Below, piece after piece: positions 47,075 through 54,969 of a DNA stretch of 64,000 nt. Made by a program: the position numbers and the translations under genes. The notes below the pieces were generated by a model. The model was not told the DNA's origin, made no database searches, and worked only from the letters and a program-made list of their open reading frames with translations. Within the stretch, counting starts at the first letter, position 1; each line of letters starts with the position of its first letter. The stretch is from Cellulomonas edaphi (lineage in GTDB: Bacteria > Actinomycetota > Actinomycetes > Actinomycetales > Cellulomonadaceae): positions 240,435 to 304,434 of the forward strand of contig NZ_JAUCGR010000004.1 in NCBI RefSeq assembly GCF_030362815.1, given 5' to 3'.

Positions 47075-48129
47075 TGGCCGTCGTCCAGCTCGGCACCGCG
47101 CCCGCCACCGCTTCCCGCGGTCGCGCTCGCCTGGCCGGCAGGCGTGGCTCCGGGCTCGCGATCCTCGTGGTCGTGCTCGCCGTGGTGTGCGTCGCGAGCG
47201 TCTCGCTCGGGTCGCGCGCCGTCGCGCCCGCGACCCTGTGGCACGCGTTCGCGGCGTTCGACCCGACGAGCACCGACCACACCGTGGTGCGCGACATGCG
47301 GGTGCCCCGGACGCTGCTCGGGCTCGCCGTCGGGGGCGCCCTCGGGCTGAGCGGGGCGCTCCTGCAGGGGGTGGCCCGCAACCCGCTGGCCGACCCCGGC
47401 ATCATGGGGATCAACGCCGGGGCCGCCGTGGCGATCGTGCTGGCAGTCCTCCTGCTGGGTGCGCAGCAGGCGTCGACCTTCGTGTGGTTCGCCTTCGCGG
47501 GCGCGGGGATCGCCACTGTGCTCGTCTACGGCATCGCGTCGTTCGGGCGCGAGGGGGCCACGCCGGTGAAGCTGGCGCTCGCGGGCGTCGCCGTGACGGC
47601 GGCGTTCTCGTCGGTGACCTCCGCGGTGCTCCTGACGAACGTCGACGCGCTCGAGCAGATGAGGATGTGGCAGGTGGGCGCGCTGGCGGGCCGGTACGCG
47701 CCCGTGCTGCACCAGCTCGCGCCGTTCTTCGTCGTCGGGACGGTCGTCGCGCTCGCCGCGGGCAGAACGCTCAACGGCCTTGCGCTCGGCGAGGACGTGG
47801 CGCGGGCGCTCGGCCAGCGCGTGGCCCTCAGTCGGGGTGTGCTCTTCGCGACGGTCGCGCTGCTGTGCGGCGCAGCGACGGCCGCGTGCGGGCCCATCGT
47901 GTTCCTCGGGCTGGTGGTGCCGCACCTCGCGCGCCTGGCCACGGGTCCCGACCACCGCTGGTTGCTCCCGTACTCCGCGGTGCTCGGCGCGCTCCTGCTG
48001 CTGGCCTGCGACGTCGTCGGACGGCTCGTCGTGGCGCCCGGCGAGCTCGCCGTCGGTGTCGTCATCGGGCTGCTGGGCGCGCCCGTGTTCGTCGCGCTCG
48101 TGCGCTACCGCCGGATGGTCGAGCTGTGA
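47074..48129 (+). CDS. Iron-siderophore ABC transporter permease 1 (FecCD family)
   Basis: A 351-residue FecCD/BtuC-type permease with about ten membrane helices. RVPRTLLGLAVGGALGLSGALLQGVARNPLADPGIMGINAGAAVAIV near residues 77-123 is the family hallmark, and GPIVFLGLVVPHLARLATG near 272-290 is the ATPase-coupling region. It forms a heterodimer with the next permease. It overlaps both neighbours (TGATG and GTGA), so the four transporter genes are tightly coupled. Confidence 0.93.
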   Translation: MAVVQLGTAPATASRGRARLAGRRGSGLAILVVVLAVVCVASVSLGSRAVAPATLWHAFAAFDPTSTDHTVVRDMRVPRTLLGLAVGGALGLSGALLQGVARNPLADPGIMGINAGAAVAIVLAVLLLGAQQASTFVWFAFAGAGIATVLVYGIASFGREGATPVKLALAGVAVTAAFSSVTSAVLLTNVDALEQMRMWQVGALAGRYAPVLHQLAPFFVVGTVVALAAGRTLNGLALGEDVARALGQRVALSRGVLFATVALLCGAATAACGPIVFLGLVVPHLARLATGPDHRWLLPYSAVLGALLLLACDVVGRLVVAPGELAVGVVIGLLGAPVFVALVRYRRMVEL

Positions 48130-49205
48130 CCGCCGTCCTCGACCCGTCCCCACCCACCGCGCATCCGGGCGCGCAGCGGGTGGCGCAGCAGGTCGCGCAG
48201 CACCGGCGGCGACGCGCGCGCCGCGTCCTCGTGGTCGGCGTGGTGCTCGCGGTGGCCGTGGTCGCGGTGTTCGTCCTCACCATGTCGGTGGGCAGCTCCG
48301 GGGTCGCGCCGCTCGACGTGCTGCGCTCGGTCGTCGCGCCGGGCTCGGACCCCCGGACGGACTTCATCGTGCGCGAGCTGCGCCTGCCCCGAGCGCTCAC
48401 GTCCTTGCTGGTGGGCCTCGCGCTGGGGATCTCGGGCACGGTGTTCCAGCGCCTGCTCGCCAACCCTCTCGCCTCGCCCGACGTGCTCGGCATCGCGTCG
48501 GGCGCGAGCGCCGCGGCGGTCGCGGGTCTGGTGCTGGGCAACCTGGGCGGCCTGGCACTGTCGGGTGCAGCCCTCGCGGGCGCGCTGGCCACGTCGGCGC
48601 TCGTGTACCTGCTCGCCTGGCGGCAGGGCATCTCGGGCTATCGGTTCATCCTCGTGGGCATCGGGATCGGCGCCCTCATGGGGTCGGTCACCAGCTACCT
48701 GCTCTCCAAGGCCGAGGTCGCCGATGCCCGGGCCGCGTTCGCGTGGCTCGTCGGCTCGTCGGGGATGGCCGGCACGGCGCAGATCCAGGTGCTAGCGGCG
48801 GCGGTCGTCGTGCTGGGACCGCTGTCCGGCCTGCTCGGCCGCCGGTTGACGGTGCTGGAGCTCGGCGACGACACGGCCCGCGGGCTCGGGCTGCACGTGG
48901 AGCGCGACCGGCGGCTGCTGATGCTCGTGTCCGTGGTCCTCGTCGCCCTGGCCACGGCGGCGGCCGGGCCCATCGCCTTCGTGGCCCTCATGGCGGGCCC
49001 GCTCGCGGCCCGCCTTGTCGCGGGGGCGGGTTCGGGCATCGTCGCGTCGGCGTGCGTCGGCGCGCTCATCGTCCTCGTCGCGGACCTCCTGGGCCAGCAC
49101 CTGCTGCCCGTCACCCTGTCCACCGGCGTCGTCACGGGTCTCATCGGCGCGCCGTACCTCGTCTGGCTGCTGATCGCCACCAACCGGAGCGGAGCCGGCG
49201 GATGA
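48126..49205 (+). CDS. Iron-siderophore ABC transporter permease 2 (FecCD family)
   Basis: A 359-residue paralogous permease. After a basic N-terminal tail it shows RLPRALTSLLVGLALGISGTVFQRLLANPLASPDVLGIASGASAAAV near residues 85-131 and GPIAFVALMAGPLAARLVAG near 281-300. It pairs with permease 1 to form the channel for ferric siderophore. The GTG start overlaps the previous stop, and its own stop overlaps the ATPase start, both by 4 bases. Confidence 0.93.
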   Translation: MTAVLDPSPPTAHPGAQRVAQQVAQHRRRRARRVLVVGVVLAVAVVAVFVLTMSVGSSGVAPLDVLRSVVAPGSDPRTDFIVRELRLPRALTSLLVGLALGISGTVFQRLLANPLASPDVLGIASGASAAAVAGLVLGNLGGLALSGAALAGALATSALVYLLAWRQGISGYRFILVGIGIGALMGSVTSYLLSKAEVADARAAFAWLVGSSGMAGTAQIQVLAAAVVVLGPLSGLLGRRLTVLELGDDTARGLGLHVERDRRLLMLVSVVLVALATAAAGPIAFVALMAGPLAARLVAGAGSGIVASACVGALIVLVADLLGQHLLPVTLSTGVVTGLIGAPYLVWLLIATNRSGAGG

Positions 49206-50011
49206 CCGCAGAGCACACTCTCGACGTCCTCGACCTGCACCTCGGTTACGACGGCCCCGACATCGTCAGGGGCCTGACCACCGCGATACCGCCGAGGAAG
49301 GTCACGGCCATCATCGGGGCCAACGCGAGCGGGAAGTCGACGTTGCTGCGCGGCATGGCGCGGCTGCTCGCGCCGCGCGGCGGTCAGGTGCTGCTGGACG
49401 GCGTGCCGGTGCACGGCATGCGCAGCGTGGACGTGGCCCGGGTGGTGGGCCTGTTGCCGCAGTCGCCGGTCGCTCCCGACGGCATCACCGTGGGCGATCT
49501 GGTGGCGCGCGGGCGCTACCCGCACCAGGGCTGGTTCCGGCACTGGACCCCGCAGGACGACCTCGCGGTCGGCTCGGCGCTCGCGGCGACGGGCACGGCC
49601 GACCTCGTCGACCGGCACCTGCGCGACCTGTCCGGTGGCCAGCGTCAGCGCGTGTGGATCGCGATGGCACTGGCCCAGGAGACCGACGTGCTGCTCCTCG
49701 ACGAGCCGACCACGTTCCTGGACCTCAACTTCCAGGTCGAGGTGCTCGACCTGCTCACCGACCTCAACCGTGCCCGGGGCACGACCGTCGTCATGGTGCT
49801 GCACGACCTCAACCTCGCGTGCCGGTACGCCGACCACGTGGTGGCCATGAAGGCGGGGGAGATCGTGGTCGAGGGGCGGCCCGGCGACGTCATCGACGCC
49901 GCCGTGATCGCCGACGTGTTCGACCTGCGCTGCGACGTGCTCGTCGACCCGCGCTCCGGGACGCCCATGATCGTCCCTCTCGGCCGTCACCACGCGGGCT
50001 CGCGCGTCTGA
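49202..50011 (+). CDS. Iron-siderophore ABC transporter ATP-binding protein (FepC/FecE-like)
   Basis: A 269-residue ATPase powering the siderophore importer. Walker A is GANASGKST near residues 39-47, an unusual Ala-Asn-Ala-Ser version typical of FepC/FhuC-type ATPases. The signature LSGGQRQRVWIAMALAQ is near 143-159, Walker B LLLDEPTTFLD near 164-174, and the switch His is in VLHDLNLACRYADHVVAM near 199-216. It ends the operon. Confidence 0.93.
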   Translation: MTAEHTLDVLDLHLGYDGPDIVRGLTTAIPPRKVTAIIGANASGKSTLLRGMARLLAPRGGQVLLDGVPVHGMRSVDVARVVGLLPQSPVAPDGITVGDLVARGRYPHQGWFRHWTPQDDLAVGSALAATGTADLVDRHLRDLSGGQRQRVWIAMALAQETDVLLLDEPTTFLDLNFQVEVLDLLTDLNRARGTTVVMVLHDLNLACRYADHVVAMKAGEIVVEGRPGDVIDAAVIADVFDLRCDVLVDPRSGTPMIVPLGRHHAGSRV

Positions 50012-50157
50012 CTGGTCCGACTTCGCCCACGACAACCCGCCGTGATTCGGTCATGGTGAACGCTCACGCTCATGCCTCCGGCAACCGATGAAGACCGTGA
50101 GACGGCACGCCTCGACGCCGCCGCTCGCGCCACCGTTCGTCGATCTTGGAGAGTGCC

Positions 50158-51339
50158 ATGAACCCCCGACCCAGTACGCGAGCCCTCCGGCGCATCGGGT
50201 CGGCAGCCGGCGTCGGCATCCTGCTCGCCACGCTCGCGATCTCTCCGGTCCAGGCTGCGACGTCCACGCCGAGCCCGACGACGACCGCCACGCCCAAGCC
50301 GACGGCGACCGCGACGCCCAAGCCGACGGCGACGCCCACCGCGACGCCGACGCCCAAGCCGACGCCCTCGGCGACCCCCACCCCCAAGCCGACGCCCACG
50401 CCGACGGCGACGCCCACGCCCAAGCCCATCTCCAGCAAGCTCACGCAGGGCGTCACCGCCGGCGGCACCACCGTCGTCCTCCCGCTCGTCGCCAAGTCCT
50501 ACGCCGTCACGTCCTACTGGGGTGCCCGGTGCATCCCCGTCGTGGGCGGCTCGACGTTCCACTTCGGTCTGGACCTCGCGGCACCGAGCGGCGCGGGCAT
50601 CTACTCGATCGCCGCGGGCACGGTCACCTCGGTGGTGTGGCCGCGCGGGAGCGCGGTGCCCGGCGCCGTCGTCGTGCGCAGCGTCATCGACGGCAAGGTC
50701 ACCTACCTCGCCTACCGACACATGTGGAACCCCACGAAGTACGTGAAGGTGGGGCAGGCGGTCACGGCGGGCAAGCGCATCGCCGACGTCGGCTCGTCCG
50801 GCCCGGCGACGGGCCCGCACCTGCACGTCGAGGTCTGGCGCGACGTCTACTACGGCGAGGGCAAGTCCGTGAACCCGGTGACGTGGCTCAACCGTGCGCA
50901 CCTGCCGGTGCTCACGCTCGCCACCGCCAACCGCGCGCGGCCCACCCCGACGTCCTGCACGTACTACCCGACCAACCGGCTCAACGTCCGCACTGGCCCG
51001 TCCACCACGCACCAGATCCTCACCACGGTCGCGGCGAACACCACCCTGCTGAACAAGCCGGGCACCAAGATCAACCGCTTCATCCCGGTGACCGTGACGG
51101 TCAAGGGCGCGACGATCAACGGGTGGGTGTCGAGCGACTACATCCGGCAGTACCGGACCTACTCGCTCGCGAAGACGTCGGCGATGCGCACGCTCGCCGC
51201 GAGCAAGGCACCTCGTGTGGCGACCATCTCGGCCGGTCGGCAGGTGACGATCCTGGCGACCAGCGGGAACTGGACCCGCGTGTACGCCGCCGGCTACCGC
51301 GGCTGGGTGGCGACGGCGCACATCCGCGCCGGGTTGTGA
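50158..51339 (+). CDS. Secreted M23 (LytM) peptidase with SH3 domains
   Basis: A 393-residue exported cell-wall hydrolase. A signal peptide (1-33, cleavage after VQA) is followed by a Thr-Pro-Lys-rich linker (about 35-92). The LytM domain (about 100-240) carries the zinc motif HFGLDLAAPSG near 135-145 and GPHLHVEV near 218-225. Two bacterial-SH3-like segments follow: RPTPTSCTYYPTNRLNVRTGPST near 261 and APRVATISAGRQVTILATSGNWTRVYAAGYRGWV near 350, which would bind peptidoglycan. The ATG at 50158 has GGAGAG upstream. Endopeptidase activity is inferred from the intact motifs. Confidence 0.9.
   Translation: MNPRPSTRALRRIGSAAGVGILLATLAISPVQAATSTPSPTTTATPKPTATATPKPTATPTATPTPKPTPSATPTPKPTPTPTATPTPKPISSKLTQGVTAGGTTVVLPLVAKSYAVTSYWGARCIPVVGGSTFHFGLDLAAPSGAGIYSIAAGTVTSVVWPRGSAVPGAVVVRSVIDGKVTYLAYRHMWNPTKYVKVGQAVTAGKRIADVGSSGPATGPHLHVEVWRDVYYGEGKSVNPVTWLNRAHLPVLTLATANRARPTPTSCTYYPTNRLNVRTGPSTTHQILTTVAANTTLLNKPGTKINRFIPVTVTVKGATINGWVSSDYIRQYRTYSLAKTSAMRTLAASKAPRVATISAGRQVTILATSGNWTRVYAAGYRGWVATAHIRAGL
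50268..50431 (+). repeat. Low-complexity Thr-Pro-Lys coding repeat
   Basis: Degenerate repeats of GCCCAAGCCGACG with variable GCGACC spacers encode the Pro/Thr/Lys linker of the M23 peptidase. They are coding, vary in phase, and have no unique spacers. Confidence 0.85.
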
Positions 51340-51348
51340 GGGCCAGCG

Positions 51349-51384
51349 GGGGTCGGCGGGGTCGGCGGGGTCAGCGGGGTCAGC
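51349..51384. repeat. Tandem 9-bp minisatellite GGGGTCRGC x4
   Basis: Four exact-length copies (two GGGGTCGGC and two GGGGTCAGC) plus a partial copy. The array runs into the 3' end of the YCII gene on the minus strand. The copy number may vary among strains. Confidence 0.8.
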
Positions 51385-51745
51385 GGGGTTGTGTGCCGGC
51401 GACGACCGGCCTGATCTCCGCGTCCTCGGTGAGCGTGTCCGCCACCAGCGCCACGAGCGCGTCGACGTCGGCCGTCCGGACCAGGTAGAAACCCCCCAGC
51501 TGCTCGACGGCCTCGGTGAACGGCCCGTCCGTGACCTCCGGGGGCCGGCCGGCGCCGCGTCGCACCACGCGCGCGGTCCGGGCGTAGTCGAGCTCGTGGG
51601 CCGCGAGGATCTCGTGGCCGTCGCGCGCGCACGCGGCGACGAACTCCTGGTGGCTGGCGTCCAGCGCCGCGAGCGATGCGGCGTCGCGGGACTGCCACTG
51701 GCCCTCGTCGCCGTGCAGAAGCACCAGGTACGTCGCGGTGGTCAT
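51380..51745 (-). CDS. YCII-related (DGPF-motif) protein
   Basis: A 121-residue protein of the YciI-like superfamily. It starts TTATYLVLLHGDEGQW, and VTDGPFTEAVEQLGGFYLVRTADVDALVALV near residues 72-102 has the DGPF-x-E-x(3)-L-GGF motif. Such proteins often accompany ECF sigma factors, but none is nearby. The function is unknown. The ATG at 51745 has GAGAGGAT upstream. Its last codons lie in a 9-bp minisatellite. Confidence 0.85.
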   Translation of the reverse strand: MTTATYLVLLHGDEGQWQSRDAASLAALDASHQEFVAACARDGHEILAAHELDYARTARVVRRGAGRPPEVTDGPFTEAVEQLGGFYLVRTADVDALVALVADTLTEDAEIRPVVAGTQPR

Positions 51746-51860
51746 GGTCGGATCCTCTCGTCGGGGGCACGCGTCGCGCACCCGCTGGACCCATGACGTC
51801 CGCGGCGCGCGCGATCGACACTGTTCCCCGTCGGGCCGGTCGGCCCGTGGCGGCGAACCG

Positions 51861-52214
51861 TCAGCGCGAAGCGACCAGCACCCGGGACCCCGCGACGGTG
51901 ACCCGCCACGTACGCAGGTCGGGGCCGTCGGCGTGCGGTGCCTTGCCCGCGTCGTCCAGGCAGGACCCGGTGCGCAGGTCCCAGACCTGTTTGTGCATGG
52001 GTGACGTGAGGGTGGGGGCGTCACCGGCGGACCCGACGATGCCTCGCGAGAGGACGTTCGCGCCCGAGAACGGGTCCTTGTTCTGCACCGCCAGCACCGT
52101 GTCGTCCGCGAGCCGGAACAGCGCCACCTGGGCGCCGTCGACGAGCGCTGCCGCGCCCCGCTCCGGGACGAGCGCGCCGAGCGCGCAGACGTCGGTCGAG
52201 CAGGGAACGGTCAC
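51861..52214 (-). CDS. nirD: Nitrite reductase small subunit
   Basis: A 117-residue NirD, the Rieske-like small subunit of assimilatory NADH-nitrite reductase. LFRLADDTVLAVQNKDPFSGANVLSRGIVGSAGD near residues 37-70 and SPMHKQVWDLRTGSC near 77-91 match. It lacks the Cys/His cluster ligands of true Rieske proteins, as NirD usually does. The GTG at 52214 overlaps the nirB stop (GTGA), so the two are coupled. Confidence 0.93.
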   Translation of the reverse strand: MTVPCSTDVCALGALVPERGAAALVDGAQVALFRLADDTVLAVQNKDPFSGANVLSRGIVGSAGDAPTLTSPMHKQVWDLRTGSCLDDAGKAPHADGPDLRTWRVTVAGSRVLVASR

Positions 52215-54790
52215 GGGGTCACCTCGAGCGTGCGAGCGATGCGCGGGTCCGGGTGCGAGACCTCGCCGGGGAGAGCCGGCCGCACCTGGCCGCGCTGCGG
52301 TGTGTACGCGAGGTCGGGGTCGGCCGTGGTCGGGGCGTTGACGTAGGCGGCGAACCGCGTGAGCTTGTCGGGGTCGTCGAGGGCGTCGGCCCACTCGTCG
52401 CGGTAGCCCGCCACGTGCGCCGCGATCTCGGCCTCGAGCTCGGCCGCGATGCCGCGCGAGTCGTCGACGAGGATCGCGTGCAGCTCCTCGATGCCACCGG
52501 GGTGGTCGGCCACGAAGGGCGCGGTGCGCTGCAGCCGGTCGCCGTGCCGCACGTAGTAGGCGAGGAAGCGGTCGGTCACCGCGACGAGCTCGTCGTCGGA
52601 GAGGTCCTCCGCGAGCAGGTCGGCATGCCGGGGGTTCGCGCCGCCGTTACCGCCCACGTACACGTTCCAGCCCCCGGCAGTCGCGATGACCCCGACGTCC
52701 TTGCCGCGGGCCTCGGCGCACTCGCGTGCGCACCCCGAGACGCCCACCTTGAACTTGTGCGGCGTCCGCAGCCCGCGGTAGCGGTTCTCCAGCGTGATGC
52801 CCATGCCGACGGAGTCACGCACGCCGAACCGGCACCAGGCCGACCCGACGCACGACTTCACGGCGCGCAGCGACTTGCCGTACGCCTGACCGGACTCGAA
52901 GCCGGCGTCGATCAGGCGCTGCCAGATCGCCGGCAGCTGGTCGATCCGCGCGCCGAACATGCCGATGCGCTGGGCGCCGGTGATGCGCGTGTACAGCCCG
53001 AAGTCGGCGGCGACCTGGCCCAGGACCACCAGCCGTTCGGGGGTGATCTCCCCGCCGGGCACCCGCGGGATCACCGAGTACGTTCCGTCCTTCTGGAGGT
53101 TGGCCATGACGTGGTCGTTGGTGTCCTGGAGGCCTGCGTGGTCCCGGCTGAGCACGTGGCCTGCGTGCAGCGAGGACAGGATGGACGCGACGACCGGCTT
53201 GCAGATCGCGCAGCCGCGGCCGGTGCCGTGCGCCGCGACGATCGCGGAGAAGGTCCGCAGCTCGCCCTCGCGGACGAGCGCGTACAGCTCCGCGCGGGGC
53301 ATCGCGAAGTGCTCGCACATGGCACGCGACACCTCGATGCCGCTGGCCTCGAGCTGGGCGTTGACCAGCTTGGTGAGCACGGGGACGCACGAGCCGCACA
53401 CCGTGCCCGCCTTCGTGCACGCCTTGACCGCGCCCACGGTGGTGCAGCCGTGCTCGGTGACCGCCTCGCGGACGCTGCCGGCGGTCACGTTGGTGCACGA
53501 GCACACGACGACGTCGTCGGGCAGGTCCACGCCGGGCGCAGCGCCCTCGGACGCCAGGAACGCCGACGGGTCGGCGCCGAGAGGGCGGCCCAGCATGGGT
53601 CGCAGCTGCGAGTACAGCGACGCGTCCCCGACGAACACGCCACCGAGCAAGGTGCGCGCGTCGTCGCTGACCACGAGCTTGCGGTAGGTCCGCGCGACCG
53701 GATCGCTGAACGTGACCTCGAGGGCGCCGGGCGTCAGGGCGAGGACGTCGCCGAACGCCGCGGCCTCGATCCCGACGCCCTTGAGCTTGGTGCCCTCCGG
53801 CGCCGGGACGTACAGGCGGGGACCGCCGAGGAGCCGGTCGACGACGACGTCCGCCATGGCGTTTCCCGGCGCGACGAGCCCGACGCACTCGCCCTCGTAG
53901 GACGCGCACTCGCCGACGGCCCACACCGCGGGGTCGGACGTCCGGCAGGTCGCCCCGACGACCACGCCGCCACGCTCGCCGATCGCCAGCCCGGACTCGC
54001 GGGCGAGCCGGTCGCGCGGGCGGATGCCGGTGGAGAACACGACGACGTCGGCGTCGATCTCGTCACCGCCCGACAGCGCCATGCGCGCCACGGCGCCGTC
54101 GCCGGCCGCCGCGAGCCCGGTGCACCCCGTGGTGGTGCGCACCTCGATGCCCAGGTCGGCGACGAGCACCCGCAGCGCCTCGCCGCCTGCCTCGTCCAGC
54201 TGCACGCTCATCAGGTGGTCCGCGAACTCGACGACCGTCGCGCTCGTTCCCAGCGCCTGGAGTGCGGCCGCCGCTTCGAGCCCGAGCACGCCACCGCCCA
54301 CCACCGCCCCGCGCAGTGGCCGGCCGAGCGCGGTGGAGCGGGAACTCACCCAGGTGCGCAGGTCCTCCAGGTCGGCCAGCGTGCGGTACCGGAAGACACC
54401 GGGCAGGTCGGTCCCCGCAGTGCGCGGTGTCCACGCCCACGAGCCGGTCGCGAGGACCAGGTGGTCGTACGGGACGACCGCGCCCGACCGTGTCGTGACG
54501 GTCTGCGCCTCACGGTCCAGGTGGTCGACGGGGTCAGCCGTGCGCACGGTGGCGCGCGGGTCGTCCCAGACGGCGGGGTCGAGCGCGAGGTCGCAGGCGT
54601 CTCGGCCCGCCGTGAGCAGCTCGGACAGGTGCACGCGGTCGTACGGGACCCAGGGCTCGTCGCCCAGCACGGTCACGGACCACCCGTCCGCGGGCGCCCG
54701 CTCGATCAGGCCTGCGACCAGCCGGTGGGCCACCATGCCCGCGCCGACGACGACCACGCGTCCCAGCGGGGGAGGAGGAGAGGTGCGCAT
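52211..54790 (-). CDS. nirB: Nitrite reductase large subunit
   Basis: An 859-residue enzyme that reduces nitrite to ammonium with NADH in the cytoplasm. The N-terminal FAD/NAD half has GRVVVVGAGMVAHRL near 9-23 and a second Rossmann motif VVGGGVLGLEAA near 154-165. The BFD-like [2Fe-2S] region has VCSCTNVTAGSV near 420-431 and CGSCVPV near 463. The siroheme/[4Fe-4S] ligands are in CVGSAWCRFG near 645 and SGCARECAE near 685. The ATG at 54790 has GAAAGG upstream. nirD follows. Nitrate reductase and transporter genes are not in the window. Confidence 0.95.
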   Translation of the reverse strand: MRTSPPPPLGRVVVVGAGMVAHRLVAGLIERAPADGWSVTVLGDEPWVPYDRVHLSELLTAGRDACDLALDPAVWDDPRATVRTADPVDHLDREAQTVTTRSGAVVPYDHLVLATGSWAWTPRTAGTDLPGVFRYRTLADLEDLRTWVSSRSTALGRPLRGAVVGGGVLGLEAAAALQALGTSATVVEFADHLMSVQLDEAGGEALRVLVADLGIEVRTTTGCTGLAAAGDGAVARMALSGGDEIDADVVVFSTGIRPRDRLARESGLAIGERGGVVVGATCRTSDPAVWAVGECASYEGECVGLVAPGNAMADVVVDRLLGGPRLYVPAPEGTKLKGVGIEAAAFGDVLALTPGALEVTFSDPVARTYRKLVVSDDARTLLGGVFVGDASLYSQLRPMLGRPLGADPSAFLASEGAAPGVDLPDDVVVCSCTNVTAGSVREAVTEHGCTTVGAVKACTKAGTVCGSCVPVLTKLVNAQLEASGIEVSRAMCEHFAMPRAELYALVREGELRTFSAIVAAHGTGRGCAICKPVVASILSSLHAGHVLSRDHAGLQDTNDHVMANLQKDGTYSVIPRVPGGEITPERLVVLGQVAADFGLYTRITGAQRIGMFGARIDQLPAIWQRLIDAGFESGQAYGKSLRAVKSCVGSAWCRFGVRDSVGMGITLENRYRGLRTPHKFKVGVSGCARECAEARGKDVGVIATAGGWNVYVGGNGGANPRHADLLAEDLSDDELVAVTDRFLAYYVRHGDRLQRTAPFVADHPGGIEELHAILVDDSRGIAAELEAEIAAHVAGYRDEWADALDDPDKLTRFAAYVNAPTTADPDLAYTPQRGQVRPALPGEVSHPDPRIARTLEVTP

Positions 54791-54969
54791 CGTCGGCCTT
54801 TCGTCGGGAGCCCGACCAGCATCTCCGCGTGACGGGCACGCCCGCCGGGTCGTTGGACCCACGCGAACGCACAGTGCTCACGGAGCGCGTGTGAGAACCG
54901 CGGCAAGTTGACCCGCCGAAATCCGGCGAAAGGGGTGCTTTGCGGACCGACTGACGACAAGATCGCGAC

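Noticed and set aside
50012..50157. c-di-AMP (ydaO-type) riboswitch before the M23 peptidase gene
   Set aside because: Such riboswitches precede cell-wall hydrolase genes in actinobacteria, but the conserved core was not recognisable and the leader is short.
50268..50431. Possible CRISPR-like array
   Set aside because: The repeats are short, degenerate and in frame, encoding a Thr-Pro linker; there are no unique spacers and no cas genes.
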